A stretch of 64,000 nt of DNA from Mesorhabditis belari (Eukaryota > Nematoda > Chromadorea > Rhabditida > Rhabditidae). The stretch lies in contig CAUEEP010000903.1 in assembly GCA_958450365.1 (NCBI GenBank), positions 558,001-622,000 on the forward strand, written 5' to 3'. Numbering within the stretch: the first letter of the stretch is position 1; every line of letters starts with the position of its first letter. Under the pieces are notes generated by a model, which was not told the DNA's origin, searched no databases, and worked only from the letters and a program-made list of their open reading frames with translations. A program made the position numbers and the translations under genes. Of this stretch, positions 53,867 to 63,862 are shown one piece after another.

Positions 53867-56800
53867 TTATCTAATGCTCATTTTTGAACCCGACATACTT
53901 TTCGGAATCAAGAAAACAAAATCCTTCTTCGCGACTGAGATTCCGACTAAACGATCGGCCATACCGAAGATACCAGAACCTGAATCACCATATTCTCCAT
54001 GCGAAGTACCAAGAAAATGGCCAACTAAAAATAATTGAATTATTAAACGGTATCTTAGTAAAATATAGCTTAAAAATAATATACAATTTCTATAATACAC
54101 TCTGTCAAAAAAATTATAAACGCACCCTGCTTTTTGCTAGTTTAGAGCCGGATATAAGTGCTAGTCCAGTCCAAAGTATTTTTTTAGTTTCTTTAATGTA
54201 AAAAAACAACCCATGCAAAATTTCAAGTCATTTCACTCATCCAAAGTACTTTATCGTACAAAAAACGTTTTATCAGCTGTCAAAAAATTATAGACGCACT
54301 TTTATTTGACGATTTATTCTATCAATAATTGTTAGTTTTTTCTCATTTTTTTACTTATTAGTTATGTTTATAAATGTTTTTACATTTTCAGATATGCCAC
54401 TTGGAAAACAACTGAATGTGGTGGAAAAAACGCGTATCGATGTGCTCCACACGCTTGGTCACTCAAACAGGGACATTGCTCATCGCATCGGACGTTCTGA
54501 GAAGTGTATTCGCACGTATCTCAAGACCAAAATGACTCCTAAGAAGAAAGAAACACGGGACCGGAAGAAAAGGTTGACCGATCAAGACGAACGCGCAATT
54601 ACGAGGCGTCTTTCCAACACGACGACATCACTCGAAGAGGTTCGCAAGGAGATGAAGCTTCCGGTCATTCGCCAAACTGTGCACAACGTTGTCAAACGAT
54701 CTACAATACTCAAATACAAACTCATGAAGCAAGCTCCACGACTTACAAAGGACCATAAAGCTGCCCGTATCGATTTCGCTCAAAAGAACCAGAAGACCAA
54801 ATGGGAAGGAGTTGGTTTACTAGTATTTCTTATGTATTTTATGTTTAGATCATTTGGAGTGACGAAAAGAACTTCAATCTTGATGGTGCTGATGGTTTTC
54901 GAGGATATTGGAAGGATTCACGAAAGCCGGGCATGGTCTTCAGCAAGAGGAACTTTGGAGGTGGATCATGTATGGTATGGGGAGCCTTTCAAGACGGTGA
55001 ACTGGTCGGCTTAGAGTTTATTTCGACCCGGATGACATCGCTTGACTATCAACAAGTGTTGGACAAACATCTAGCCGTCTATCTGAACAACAATCCGGGC
55101 AATAACTTTACTTTTATGCACGATAACGCGAGTATTCATGCAAGTCGCTCCACAAGAGATTGGCTGACAGCGCACAAAATCGGCACTGTCGCTTGGCCCG
55201 CTTGCAGCCCAGACTTGAACCCGATTGAGAATGTGTGGGGGACACTCGTTCGAGATGTCTACAAGGGAAACAAGCAATATTCGAGCGTGAATGAACTCAA
55301 GAAAGCCATTCAAGTAGCCTGGAATCGGCTTCAGCCAACAGCGCTCCATGATCTTGTCTCTTCGATGCCGAGACGTCTTTTTGAAGTTGGACTAAAGCAA
55401 GGAGGGGCGACACATTATTAATTTATTTGGTTTGCGCTGTTATTTTTATTTCTGTTAACTTTTTCTTGATAAAATAAAAGTGCGTCTATAATTGTTTGAC
55501 AGCTGATAAAACGTTTTTTGTACGATAAAGTACTTTGGATGAGTGAAATGACTTGAAATTTTGCATGGGTTGTTTTTTTACATTAAAGAAACTAAAAAAA
55601 TACTTTGGACTGGACTAGCACTTATATCCGGCTCTAAACTAGCAAAAAACAGGGTGCGTCTACAGGGTGTCCCAGAATTACGGTAACCTGTAAGGAGCGG
55701 GACTAGAAAGCCAAAATTGACCAAGAACGAAAAGTAAACGAACAAATTTATTCTTTTAACACTATTCAACAGAATAATTCAATTTTTTTCAAAGTGAGAT
55801 CCCTTAGCGTCGATGCAAGCCTGTAAACGTTTTGGAAAAGCGTCGACGGTAGCGAGAAGGTATTGTGGATCGATCGCCTCCCACGCTTTTTGAAGCGCTT
55901 TCTTCAACGATTCCACTGTTTTATGTGATTTTGCGCAAGCCTGGGACTCCAAAACACTCCATACAGAGAAATCCATTGGATTGAGATCCGGGGACGAAGG
56001 TGGCCATTGGTTGAACCTGATGAAGTCTGGGAAGTTGTTAGCACACCAATCCTGAATCCTTAGCTCGTTGCTCCCGCTTCTTTTTCACCCCATCCGTAAG
56101 AAGTTGAGCTTTTCTCAATTTATAGGCTTTGAAGTGCAAGTGATTTCTCAAGATTCGAGCTTTTTGAGACTTTCAGTTGTGAGGCCATTTTTCTTACTGA
56201 ACGGAACGGATTCAAACGGACACGGTCGCGCACCTTCTTGATGATGGCTTTGTTGATAACAGATCGTTTGTTACCTCTTCCTTTCCGATCGAAATCGGTG
56301 CCCAGTTCCTTGAATCTTGCAATAGTCGTCGAAACCAGCTTCTTCGAGACTTTCAATCGCTTTGAAATATCAATCGCTCGGGTCCCGCCTTTGTGAAGTT
56401 GAATGATCGAGTTACGATGAGCAGAAGGCTTCGTCATTCTAAATTTAAAATCAGATTTTGATGTAAACATTAACAAAACATTCAAAAAAAGAGAATAAAC
56501 CAAAAAAAGCTAAATCACAGGCAACTCAAAACTCAAAAACGGGCAAAGCAGCGGGGCAGAGCCGGTTACCGTAATTCTGGGACACCCTGTATAATTTTTT
56601 GACAGATTGTATTAGAGTGAATACGGTAATAGAGATCAACGAGAACCCTTAGCAATGGTGATTCTAAGGGGTTGTTCTACGCATGCAAGAGAAATCTAAG
56701 AAATATAGTGGAGAGATGGGTTGCAGAGGAGGATCTCCATCTTCAATGGTGCCTATAAACATACCGCGCCTCTCTGAAATAGTCCCTTCTTTCCAAACAG

Positions 56801-56942
56801 GTTTTCTCTTTTGATCTACTCCCAGCTGAAGATACTTTTGGCCGCAATACATCGAATCAAAACTATGGTATGATACGGAAACTCTTGATTAGTTGATTCG
56901 AAAATGAGAAAATCGCTCTCCTTGGAAACGGCACTCACAACA
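53867..56942 (-). CDS. Trypsin-like protease-fold gene split by a transposon
   Basis: On the minus strand 56,942 to about 56,655 encodes VSAVSKESDFLIFEST and, in a second frame, YCGQKYLQLGVDQKRKPVWK, then ERRGMFIGT. After an intron, 54,024-53,867 encodes VGHFLGTSHGEYGDSGSGIF, then MADRLVGISVAKKDFVF. GEYGDSGSG is the serine-nucleophile motif of chymotrypsin-fold peptidases (GDSG), and DFLIFES and LVGI fit strands of that fold. His and Asp parts are not seen. The Tc3-like element lies inside the intron between these exons, with a good ATTTTTAG acceptor kept downstream. A frame change in the upstream exon suggests an undetected intron or decay. Confidence 0.45.
54394..55421 (+). CDS. Tc3A-like transposase, apparently intact
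   Basis: Two exons, 54394-54810 and 54849-55421, are separated by a 38-bp intron (54811-54848) and give 329 residues, the length I recall for C. elegans Tc3A. The N-terminus (MPLGKQLNVVEKTRIDVLHT, then RSEKCIRTYLKTKM) is the bipartite helix-turn-helix. Catalytic residues are in IIWSDEKNFNLDG (Asp), FMHDNASIHAS (Asp) and ACSPDLNPIENVW (Glu), a DD34E arrangement. GGGSCMVWGAF is typical of Tc3. A TTTTCAG just upstream of the ATG suggests a 5' intron. This is the only transposase in the window with no visible lesion. Transposition in cis is doubtful, because the right terminus is interrupted, but it could act in trans. Confidence 0.85.
55663..56589 (-). mobile_element. Nested DDxD Tc1/mariner-superfamily element, internally deleted
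   Basis: The ends CAGGGTGTCCCAGAATTACGG and its inverse are flanked by TA (55,661-55,662; 56,590-56,591), precisely inside the Tc3-like right terminal repeat. On the minus strand MTKPSAHRNSIIQLHKGGTR, then DISKRLKVSKKLVSTTIARF is a helix-turn-helix, and WPPSSPDLNPMDFSVWSVLE carries a third catalytic Asp (D rather than E, as in maT/DD37D-type elements). The segment with the first two Asp residues is deleted between the RAK and DWC codons (about 56,060), so the copy is non-autonomous. Confidence 0.85.
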
Positions 56943-56949
56943 CTGAAAA

Positions 56950-57168
56950 GCTGAGCAATTAGTTAAGTATAAAAAATAAAGTTACTTTGGTATTTGGGAG
57001 GGGCCACTTTTATCCTGGCTTAGTCGGATCTAATGTTTTGAGTGGTTATATTGATATTTTTTACCTATTCTAAGGTAATCAAATATGCTTAATAGATTAA
57101 TAGATGACTCTTTAGCAAATTTTGCCAATTCTCGCCTCATGTACTTTAACCACCAAACGCTACCTCAA
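56950..57168. repeat. Right copy of the long-distance inverted repeat
   Basis: Reverse complement of bases 1-215 (see that entry). It lies directly upstream of the protease-like exons. Confidence 0.6.
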
Positions 57169-57710
57169 AGCTGCTTGGATTTTTAAATCAAATAAAAACG
57201 GCAATATGAAACTTGGCACATGTTATAAATGCTGTAAAAGCATAGGCATATTTGAGATGAAGAAAGGGGCGTTGAGCTAGTATCACCAAAATCAAAAAAT
57301 GTTTAAAAAAGGTGTAAGCTTTAACGCCGAAAATTTCTCAAGATCCACTCTGATAAGCATTTTATTTCAAAAAATGTAGACGTTGATTATTTAGCTGAAT
57401 ATCTTTAACTTACTTCTAATGGTTTAAAAAAGTTCAGTCAAGCAATTATTTTATTTTTCGCGTGCACTTGAATTAGCAATCTTACATTTTTACGCTTTTC
57501 TATTTCTGTCACCCTTTCTCTTCTCTCGTGCAAAAACCACACTGTCCCTCCATAGAGCGCCTAGTTATATGCCTGTCTTGTATTCGAATCCTTTTCTTCC
57601 AAAAATTATCCCGAAAAACGTTCTTTTTGTTTACGAGGACTCCTTCCAGCGTCAATCTTTCTCTTTTTAACATTTTATCTACTTAAATTCGTTTTTAATT
57701 TTGTTTTCAG
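57169..57710. other. Stretch without recognised gene
   Basis: No motif-bearing frames. A block near 57,430-57,500 (AGTCAAGCAATTATTTTATTTTTCG) recurs near 59,080-59,130. Confidence 0.4.
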
Positions 57711-57862
57711 AGAATTTTTGGTTGACTTTGGGTTGACTGGTCTGTTCAACCAGCCAACCCAAAGCCGTTCCTCAATGGACTCGCCGGAAAGCCAGTTGTG
57801 TGCAGATGAGATGGGGAATGGAATATCGAGGCGTCCTCATCTCGGTCGACGGTTACATGAAT
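57711..57862 (+). pseudogene. snr-5: SmF (snRNP core protein) relic
   Basis: After a TTTTCAG acceptor the frames read QPANPKPFLNGLAGKPVVCR, then RWGMEYRGVLISVDGYMNVQ, ending at a GTGGGG donor. This is the N-terminal half of the Sm fold of SmF (C. elegans SNR-5). One base is missing between the two blocks (near 57,807), shifting the frame, and no downstream exon is found. The first ~40 bases form a 17-bp imperfect hairpin (CTTTGGGTTG with CAACCCAAAG). SmF is a component of every spliceosomal Sm ring, so an intact copy must lie elsewhere. Confidence 0.75.
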
Positions 57863-58085
57863 GTCCAGGTGGGGTTGTCTTTGTGTACAGTTTTTATGGC
57901 ATAGCTTAAAGCTAGTTTGGAGAGGTACGTTCTGAATTTTGTTAGTTTTTATGTCGTCAGCTTATTGATAGAATATAAAACATTTTTGGCTCTTTCCAAT
58001 TACTAGGTACTTTAACCGTGGAACCCGCTTTTCTTAAATTTTAAGGTACTTAGTAATAGAAAAGAGCCACATTTCTTTTCATTTT

Positions 58086-58839
58086 AACCGGAACTCATTC
58101 ACATGCTCGTTGATTGTTGTGCACAGCAACGTACTTCTGAAAGGTTCTATGGACTTCTTTGCGAGCGTTTTTGTCGGCTGAAACGTGAATTTCAAGTTAG
58201 TTTCAAAAGTATATGAGATTTTTTTATTTTAGGCTACTTCTGAGACGATAGCTCGTGAGACTTATCAAACTATCCATCACTTTGATATTACGAAACTGAG
58301 GTATATGGCTCGTTTAATAACTCATTTGCTTTTTACAGATGCCATTACTTGGGATGTAAGTCTTGATGCGAATATTTACTTTTTCGTATCCAGATTTAAA
58401 GTGTTCAAATGTAGGTTTTGAGCGAAATCCATTTGAACGAGAATGGGACAACTTCTTCGGGCAGGATTTAGATCAAGACCATTCTCCTTGAATTGGCTCA
58501 AATGATGGGACTTCCAAAGCTGTATGAAAGGATCTTTGATCCGTAAGTTTAGAGATTTTCTAGAATTCAATAATTTTTAGTAAATTGCAACATGTGTTTG
58601 AGGGGCTTTTTCCTGAGGACAACCCAGCCAATACTCGCTTCGCCATCAATTTCTTCACATTAATCGGTCTTCGTGGACTGACGTAAGAAAGATTTGAGAA
58701 GGCTAATAAGTATATAAATTTTAGGGTGGAACTTCGCGAGTTTTTGGAAAAAGGCGGAAAGAGGAAGAAAGGAAAGCAGAGTTTTGTTAAGAATTCTTTA
58801 AGAATGCTTCATGATTCCTCAAGATTGAAAGGCCAATGA
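58086..58839 (+). pseudogene. let-858: LET-858/CWC22 C-terminal (MA3) relic
   Basis: Exons about 58086-58195, 58233-58355, 58415-58542, 58581-58682 and 58725-58839 join in phase. They encode [97 protein letters not shown] and VELREFLEKGGKRKKGKQSF, the MA3 domain of the splicing factor CWC22 (C. elegans LET-858). TAG at 58469-58471 interrupts the third exon (SSGRI*IKTI), and the upstream MIF4G part is missing. Introns are kept, so it arose by segmental rather than retro-duplication. Confidence 0.8.
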
Positions 58840-59290
58840 TTGTTTTAATTTCCTTGGAAATGGAAAAGTTCTTGGAGAAGAGGAAAGCCACCGATCTCAA
58901 CACAAATGATTGTTTTCCCGAAAATTGGACAGAATCCGTATCGAAAGTTCTGGGGGAATCGTTCGAAATCATTGGATAATCTCTTTTGAGAAGCACAACA
59001 AATACGGACGATTGGAGAATCAATTCCTGTTCTCAACGAACACCATTACGACTCATCTTTCCAAAGAAAATTGTCACATTCAGTCGAGTAATTATTTTAT
59101 TTTTCGCATGCTCTTGAATTAGCCAATCTTACATTTTTCAGAACAAAAGGAAAACAAGAAAAGTCTAATTTCAGATCTATTGAGTCATTCAATCACTCAA
59201 TTATTTTCCACAAAGAGCCATTTCGAAAATGACTGAAAAAGACATTACTGTGGGGATTAGCCAATAAAAAGGCCCTCTAATCCTGGTAGT
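58840..59290. other. Spacer between LET-858 relic and CTL-G
   Basis: Short frames such as NCFPENWTESVSKVLGESFE near 58,905 look faintly protein-like but are isolated. The last ~100 bases are lectin-unit 5' flank. Confidence 0.35.
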
Positions 59291-59535
59291 GTGAATATTG
59301 GTAAATTCTTGAGGAAATCCTTGCATCCTCATTCTATTTCTTGCCTCAAATCATTGTTGTTTTGTAGCAGTTTTCGTTTTAATAAGAAACCCAATTTTGC
59401 TTGGCAACAAATTTCTTGTTTGATTTTGTCTTCTCTCATCAATTCTGCTTCTTTAGTAGCTGTTTCCTTTAATTTTCACTTGTTCTTCGAGAAAATTCAA
59501 TCATTTTGTAGGCACCCAATCGTCTAGCAACCGAA

Positions 59536-61084
59536 ATGGACAAAGACATCGAAATCAGTCGATTGGCAGCAAATATGACTCAAATCGAGGCGAATTTAAT
59601 GGGGAAAATCGCAAAGTTGGAGGCTGATTTGGTTGACGGAAGGGAAAGAGATCGAGAATTGGAAAGGAAAATCGCCGAGACGAAAAGGAAGAACGACGAT
59701 CTCGAAGCACAATTGTACTAATTTTGTAATTTCCTTTTAGGCTCAACCTAGAATATCGATAAAAATCGGACTTTTTTTAGAAGCGAGCAAAATACGGAAG
59801 TGAGAGACGGAAAAGCCAAGATTGGGGAGCTCGAAGGGAAAATCAACGCGTTGCAGAGCAAAAACTTTGATCTCGAAACCCAAATGTGAGTTTATTTGGT
59901 ATTTCTTGTCGACTGAGATTTGAGAAAACGGTTTTTTTGACTCCCAAAACACCCATTCCACTCAATCCAATCAATTCCTCTCTAGACAATCTAAAAGGGG
60001 AAAAAGTTGGAGGTAGATTGATCAGTTTTTGCGGAAAAGAATTGAGTATTTATCCAAAATATCTGAAGTAAAGTTTTTCGAAAAAATTCAGAGATCGTAC
60101 GATGACTTTCTTGAAACGGGATGGATGGTCGTATTTGGCAAAAACCGCTTCTTGGTACAAGGTTTGGTGGATGTTGTGAATCAGGATTATCTTCATTCCA
60201 AGGTTATCGATCAAGGAATGACATTTGATGAAGCGGTGGCATATTGTGCGAGTCGAAAGAGCCATTTAGTCTCCATTCACAGTCAGGAAGAGAACGATTT
60301 TGTTTGCGAACTCGGTAAGAAATCGAAATGATTGAATTCGGGAAATTCATGATTTTCGTTGAAATTCATGCTTCATAAACCAAAAACAATCGATATTTAT
60401 TTCAGCGAAAACTGTTGATTCCTTGAATTGGTTCTGGATCGGATTGAAGGTTGAATTTTTCTTATCGAAAGAAATAGATAAATAGAAAGTAATGGTTCTT
60501 TTGGCCATTTTCGGAAGGCTCTTTGTGATAAAAGATTCGTTTGACTGATGGTTTTTTGATAGAGATCATGGTTTGAATTGAAAAACTAGAATAGTTTTAA
60601 AATGGAAAAGATTTGGTTGAAATATCAACAGTGAAACTCTAGTAGAAATAAAGGTATTAATTGGAAAACTAGAGTAATTTCAATAACAATAAAGGAAAAT
60701 TGGATCGAAATATCAATGTTTAAACATAAAAATTGTTTTATTCAGAGAAATCCGAACAAAGGAAATGCTTTGGAATGGACGGATGGAAGTGCGGTGGATT
60801 TCACGAATTGGAGATCGGGAGAGCAGGATTCGTACACCCACGCTGCGGTGCGATTTTCAACGTGGAATCATCAATATTGATTCCAATTTCCTATTCATAA
60901 TTAATCGCAAAATATTTTGATGAATCTTAGGAGTTTTTTTGTGTAAAGTAACGCAAAGTGTTTTATCAAAGGATTTCCATCAGAAATGAACACATTTCAG
61001 CTGTGGAGCCACAATGGGCAATGGAGGGTCTGGTCTCCTACCGATCAGCGTCCTTTTATCTGCGGAAGGAGCTCTGAATTCTGA
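59536..61084 (+). CDS. CTL-G: coiled-coil C-type lectin with EQD loop
   Basis: Exons 59536-59714, 59781-59885, 60092-60161, 60203-60314, 60406-60449, 60746-60847 and 61001-61084 total 696 nt (231 aa) in phase. It starts MDKDIEISRLAANMTQIEAN. The stalk continues [20 protein letters not shown] and [20 protein letters not shown]. The CTLD has DGWSYLAKTASWYK, MTFDEAVAYCASRKSHLVSI, FWIGLK, EWTDGSAVDFTNW, RSGEQDSYTHAA and RPFICGRSSEF*. A cassette at 59,986 has lost its donor (GATCAG for GTGAG) and is skipped. No anchor segment is present in this model. Genes C and G share 5' flank and start type, so they form a short-form subgroup. Confidence 0.7.
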
Positions 61085-61289
61085 TAAATTCCTTATGTTC
61101 TTTTCTGTGGACAAAAACCAATAAATCTCATTTTATTCAAGCTTCTGAAAATACACAACTGCACATTATCGTTTTCTTTGTTTCTGAATTGTTTGTTCAA
61201 GATCGCATATAAATTGTTTCCCGAAAACCCAGAAATCCACCTGAAGCTGAGAGTATTTTGCTCTCTCGTCGCTCCTGAATAGACTATTA

Positions 61290-61680
61290 GATAAACGTGT
61301 TGAACATCAATGGACATCAGCATGAGGAAACTGACAATTCTTCGACGGGAAATGGCTGACCCATCCTCATACGAATCAGGATTATTTTCTCTGCAAAAAA
61401 AGCTCTCAATTCTGAGGTATGCTTTGTGTTCTTTTCTGTGGACCAAAACCAATAAATCCCATTTTATTCAGTCTTCTGAAAACACACAACTGCACATTAT
61501 CTTTTTCTTTATTTCTGAATTGTTTGTGCAAATTCTCATATAAAAAGTTTTGCTAAAAACCCAGAATTCCGCCTGAAGCTGAGAGTGTTTTGCTCTCTCG
61601 TCGCTCCTGAATAGAGTATTAGATAAACGTGTTGAACATCAATGGATATCAGCATGAGTAAACTGACAATTCTTCGGGAA
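61290..61680 (+). repeat. Tandem copy of lectin last exon and 3' flank
   Basis: After the first 3' flank of CTL-G a second last-exon relic reads FDGKWLTHPHTNQDYFLCKK, then SSQF*, followed again by the same 3' flank ending GAATAGAGTATTAGATAAACG. No acceptor precedes it. It is a local duplication. Confidence 0.6.
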
Positions 61681-61829
61681 GGTCGCTCTTCTCGTCCCTC
61701 CACTCGTCTTTGATTTTTTTGAATGAAATCCCATTTTCAGACGAAGTTGGTTCGATGAAATCATTTAGCTATGTACATATCACTACATTATACTCTTGAA
61801 CGGCTTTTTCTGCAGAATGGTCGACTATT

Positions 61830-63030
61830 TAAGGTGCCCGTTAGTGATGTCAAGCTGAAAGCGATCAAAATGGATTTCCTTCGAAATTCCCCATTCATTT
61901 GCCTCGTGATGTTCTCCGCGACGTTTGCGAAGAATTACGTGTAGCTAAGCGGATTTCTTTGTCCCAATCCAAAATCTCTTTGGGGCACGAGTAGCGAGTG
62001 AAGAGGTCCGGCCAAAGAGATGCTCTGATCGCTTTCAGTTTAACAAAAATCTCTTTTCGATCAAAGGAGTCCCTCTTACTCCAAATTAAATAGAATAACG
62101 GCATAGATCGAAAGCTACAAACTTTTACGGGTCTCCGCGCCAGCCAGCGTCAGAAGGCTTTGCTCGCAGGTCAGAAGAATTAAAGGACTCACTGAAGCGG
62201 TGCTTGTCCCCGTGTGCTCTGCTAAAATATGTAATCAACAAATTTTGAAGAGCAGAAACAAATGAAGTTGGCAAAAAGCATAAGAGTTCCAACACTCAAC
62301 TACCGAGCTGATTATTTTCCAAAATGACCTGAAAATCGAAATAACACCGAAATGTTATCAATCCCATGACAATTCAGCGCCAAATTCAAGAAAACAATTT
62401 CGGTCGTTTTTCGGCTCGTTCACCGTCGAGTACAGCCGTCAACTACCCGAGAATCCTGGATATCGTTATGTGAGGTTTGTTTGAGTGTGCTTTAGCCTAT
62501 CTATTCAATCTAGTCGTCTATCGGGTTCCGGACATCGTGACGATCGCACTGAGGGTTGCGGGTTCAAAGCGGCTGGTCGTCCTGTTGTGATGCCCGTCAA
62601 GTCCGAGCACATCTATCGACGTACGGATTTAAGAACACGGGGACAAGCACCGCTTCAGTGAGTCCTTTAATTCTTCTGACCTCCGCTCAAAGCTCACTAT
62701 AGCTCGCTTTGCCCGCTGGCTGGCGCGGAGACTCGTAAAAGTTTGTAGCTTTTGATCTATTCTATTTAATTTGGAGTAACAGGGACTCCTTTGATCGAAA
62801 AGAGATTTTTGTTAAACTCAAAGCGATCAGAGCATCTCTTTGGCTGGACCTCTTCACTCGCTACTCGTGCCTCAAAGAGATTTTGGATTTGGACAAAGAA
62901 ATCCGCTTAGCTACACGTAATTCTTCGCAAACGTCGCCGAGAAGATCACAAGGCAAATGAATGAGGAATTTCGAATGAAATCCATTTTGATTGCTTTCAA
63001 TGTGACATCACTAACGGGCATCTAATGGTC
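61830..63030. repeat. Inverted repeat (~390-bp arms) around nuclease exons
   Basis: The arm about 61,830-62,215 is mirrored at about 62,625-63,030, including CTACACGTAATTCTTCGC in one arm against GCGAAGAATTACGTGTAG in the other. The 410-bp centre and inner arm edges hold exons 4-5 of the nuclease-like gene (N3). Both arms keep a protein-like frame ending EIRLATRNSSQTS of unknown nature. Confidence 0.75.
62400..62690 (+). pseudogene. N3: nuclease-like gene fragment
   Basis: EYSRQLPENPGYRYVR at a GTTTGT donor, an intron ending CAATCTAG, then RLSGSGHRDDRTEGCGFKAA, then RPVVMPVKSEHIYRRTD and RGQAPLQ before a GTGAGT donor. The phases match N1 exons 4 and 5. A shorter inverted piece of the same exon end lies at 62,140-62,215. 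The catalytic exons are absent. Confidence 0.65.
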
Positions 63031-63234
63031 TATTCAGGAGCGACGAGAGAGCAAAATACTTGCAGCTTCAGGCGGAATTCTGGGTTTTTGGGAAAACTTA
63101 TTATAAGAGATTTTGAACAAACAATTCAGAAATAAAGAAGAAGATAATGTGCAGTTGTGTGTTTTCAGAAGATTGAATAAAATGAGATTTATTGGTATTT
63201 GTCCATAGAAATAGAAAAGAACATAAAGAACTCA

Positions 63235-63855
63235 TCAGAATTGAGAACTCCTTTTGCAGATAAAAGGACGCTGATTGGCAGGAGACCAGACCGCCCATTT
63301 CCCATGGTAGCTCTGAAGCTGAAATGTGTCCATTTCTGATGGAAATCCTTTGATAAAACATCGGCGGTATTTCACAAAAAGAAATTTTCTCAGATTAATC
63401 GAAATATTTTTAGATTAATTATGAATAGGAAATTGGAATAAATATTGATGATTTCACGTTGAAAATCTCACATAAGCGTGGGTGTTCGAATCCGGGTATC
63501 TCGGATACCAATTCGTGAAATCCACCGAACTTCCATCCGTCCATTCCAAAGCATTTCCTTTGTTCGGATTTCTCTGAATTAAGAAATTTTTAAGTTTCAC
63601 TTTGTTCTTTCAACCAAATTTTTTTCCATTTTAAAACTATTCTAGTTTTTCAATTCAAATTAGATTTCTATCAATTTCTATCATTTCGGATTTCCATCAA
63701 AGAACTATCAGTCAAACGGCTCATTTTTTCACAGAGAAACTTGGCTGAAAAATGGCCGAAAGAATCATTACTTTCTTTTTATTTATTTAGGTCTTTCAAT
63801 AAGAAAAATTCAACCTTCATTCCGATCCAGAACCCCCGTTCCGCAAGAGTTTTCG
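63235..63855 (-). CDS. CTL-H: lectin gene running off the right edge
   Basis: Minus-strand exons 63855-63815 (AKTLAERGFWIGMK), 63573-63472 (RNPNKGNALEWTDGSSVDFT, then NWYPRYPDSNTHAY) and 63318-63235 (YHGKWAVWSPANQRPFICKR, then SSQF*). The loop has YPD in the EPN position. Upstream exons would lie to the right, but the sequence folds back at about 63,931, so this copy may be 5'-truncated. Confidence 0.6.
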
Positions 63856-63862
63856 CTGAAAT

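Larger units (their letters stand above)
54098..56609 (+). mobile_element. Tc3-like transposon, interrupted by a nested element
   Basis: The outer ends are CACTCTGTCAAAAAAATTATA and its inverse, flanked by TA. The terminal repeats are about 210 bp and each contains the CTGTCAAAAAATTATAGACGCAC motif twice, at the tip and ~190 bp inside. The right terminal repeat is split at 55,661 by a 927-bp insertion; without it the element is about 1.58 kb. The transposase gene is open. Confidence 0.9.
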
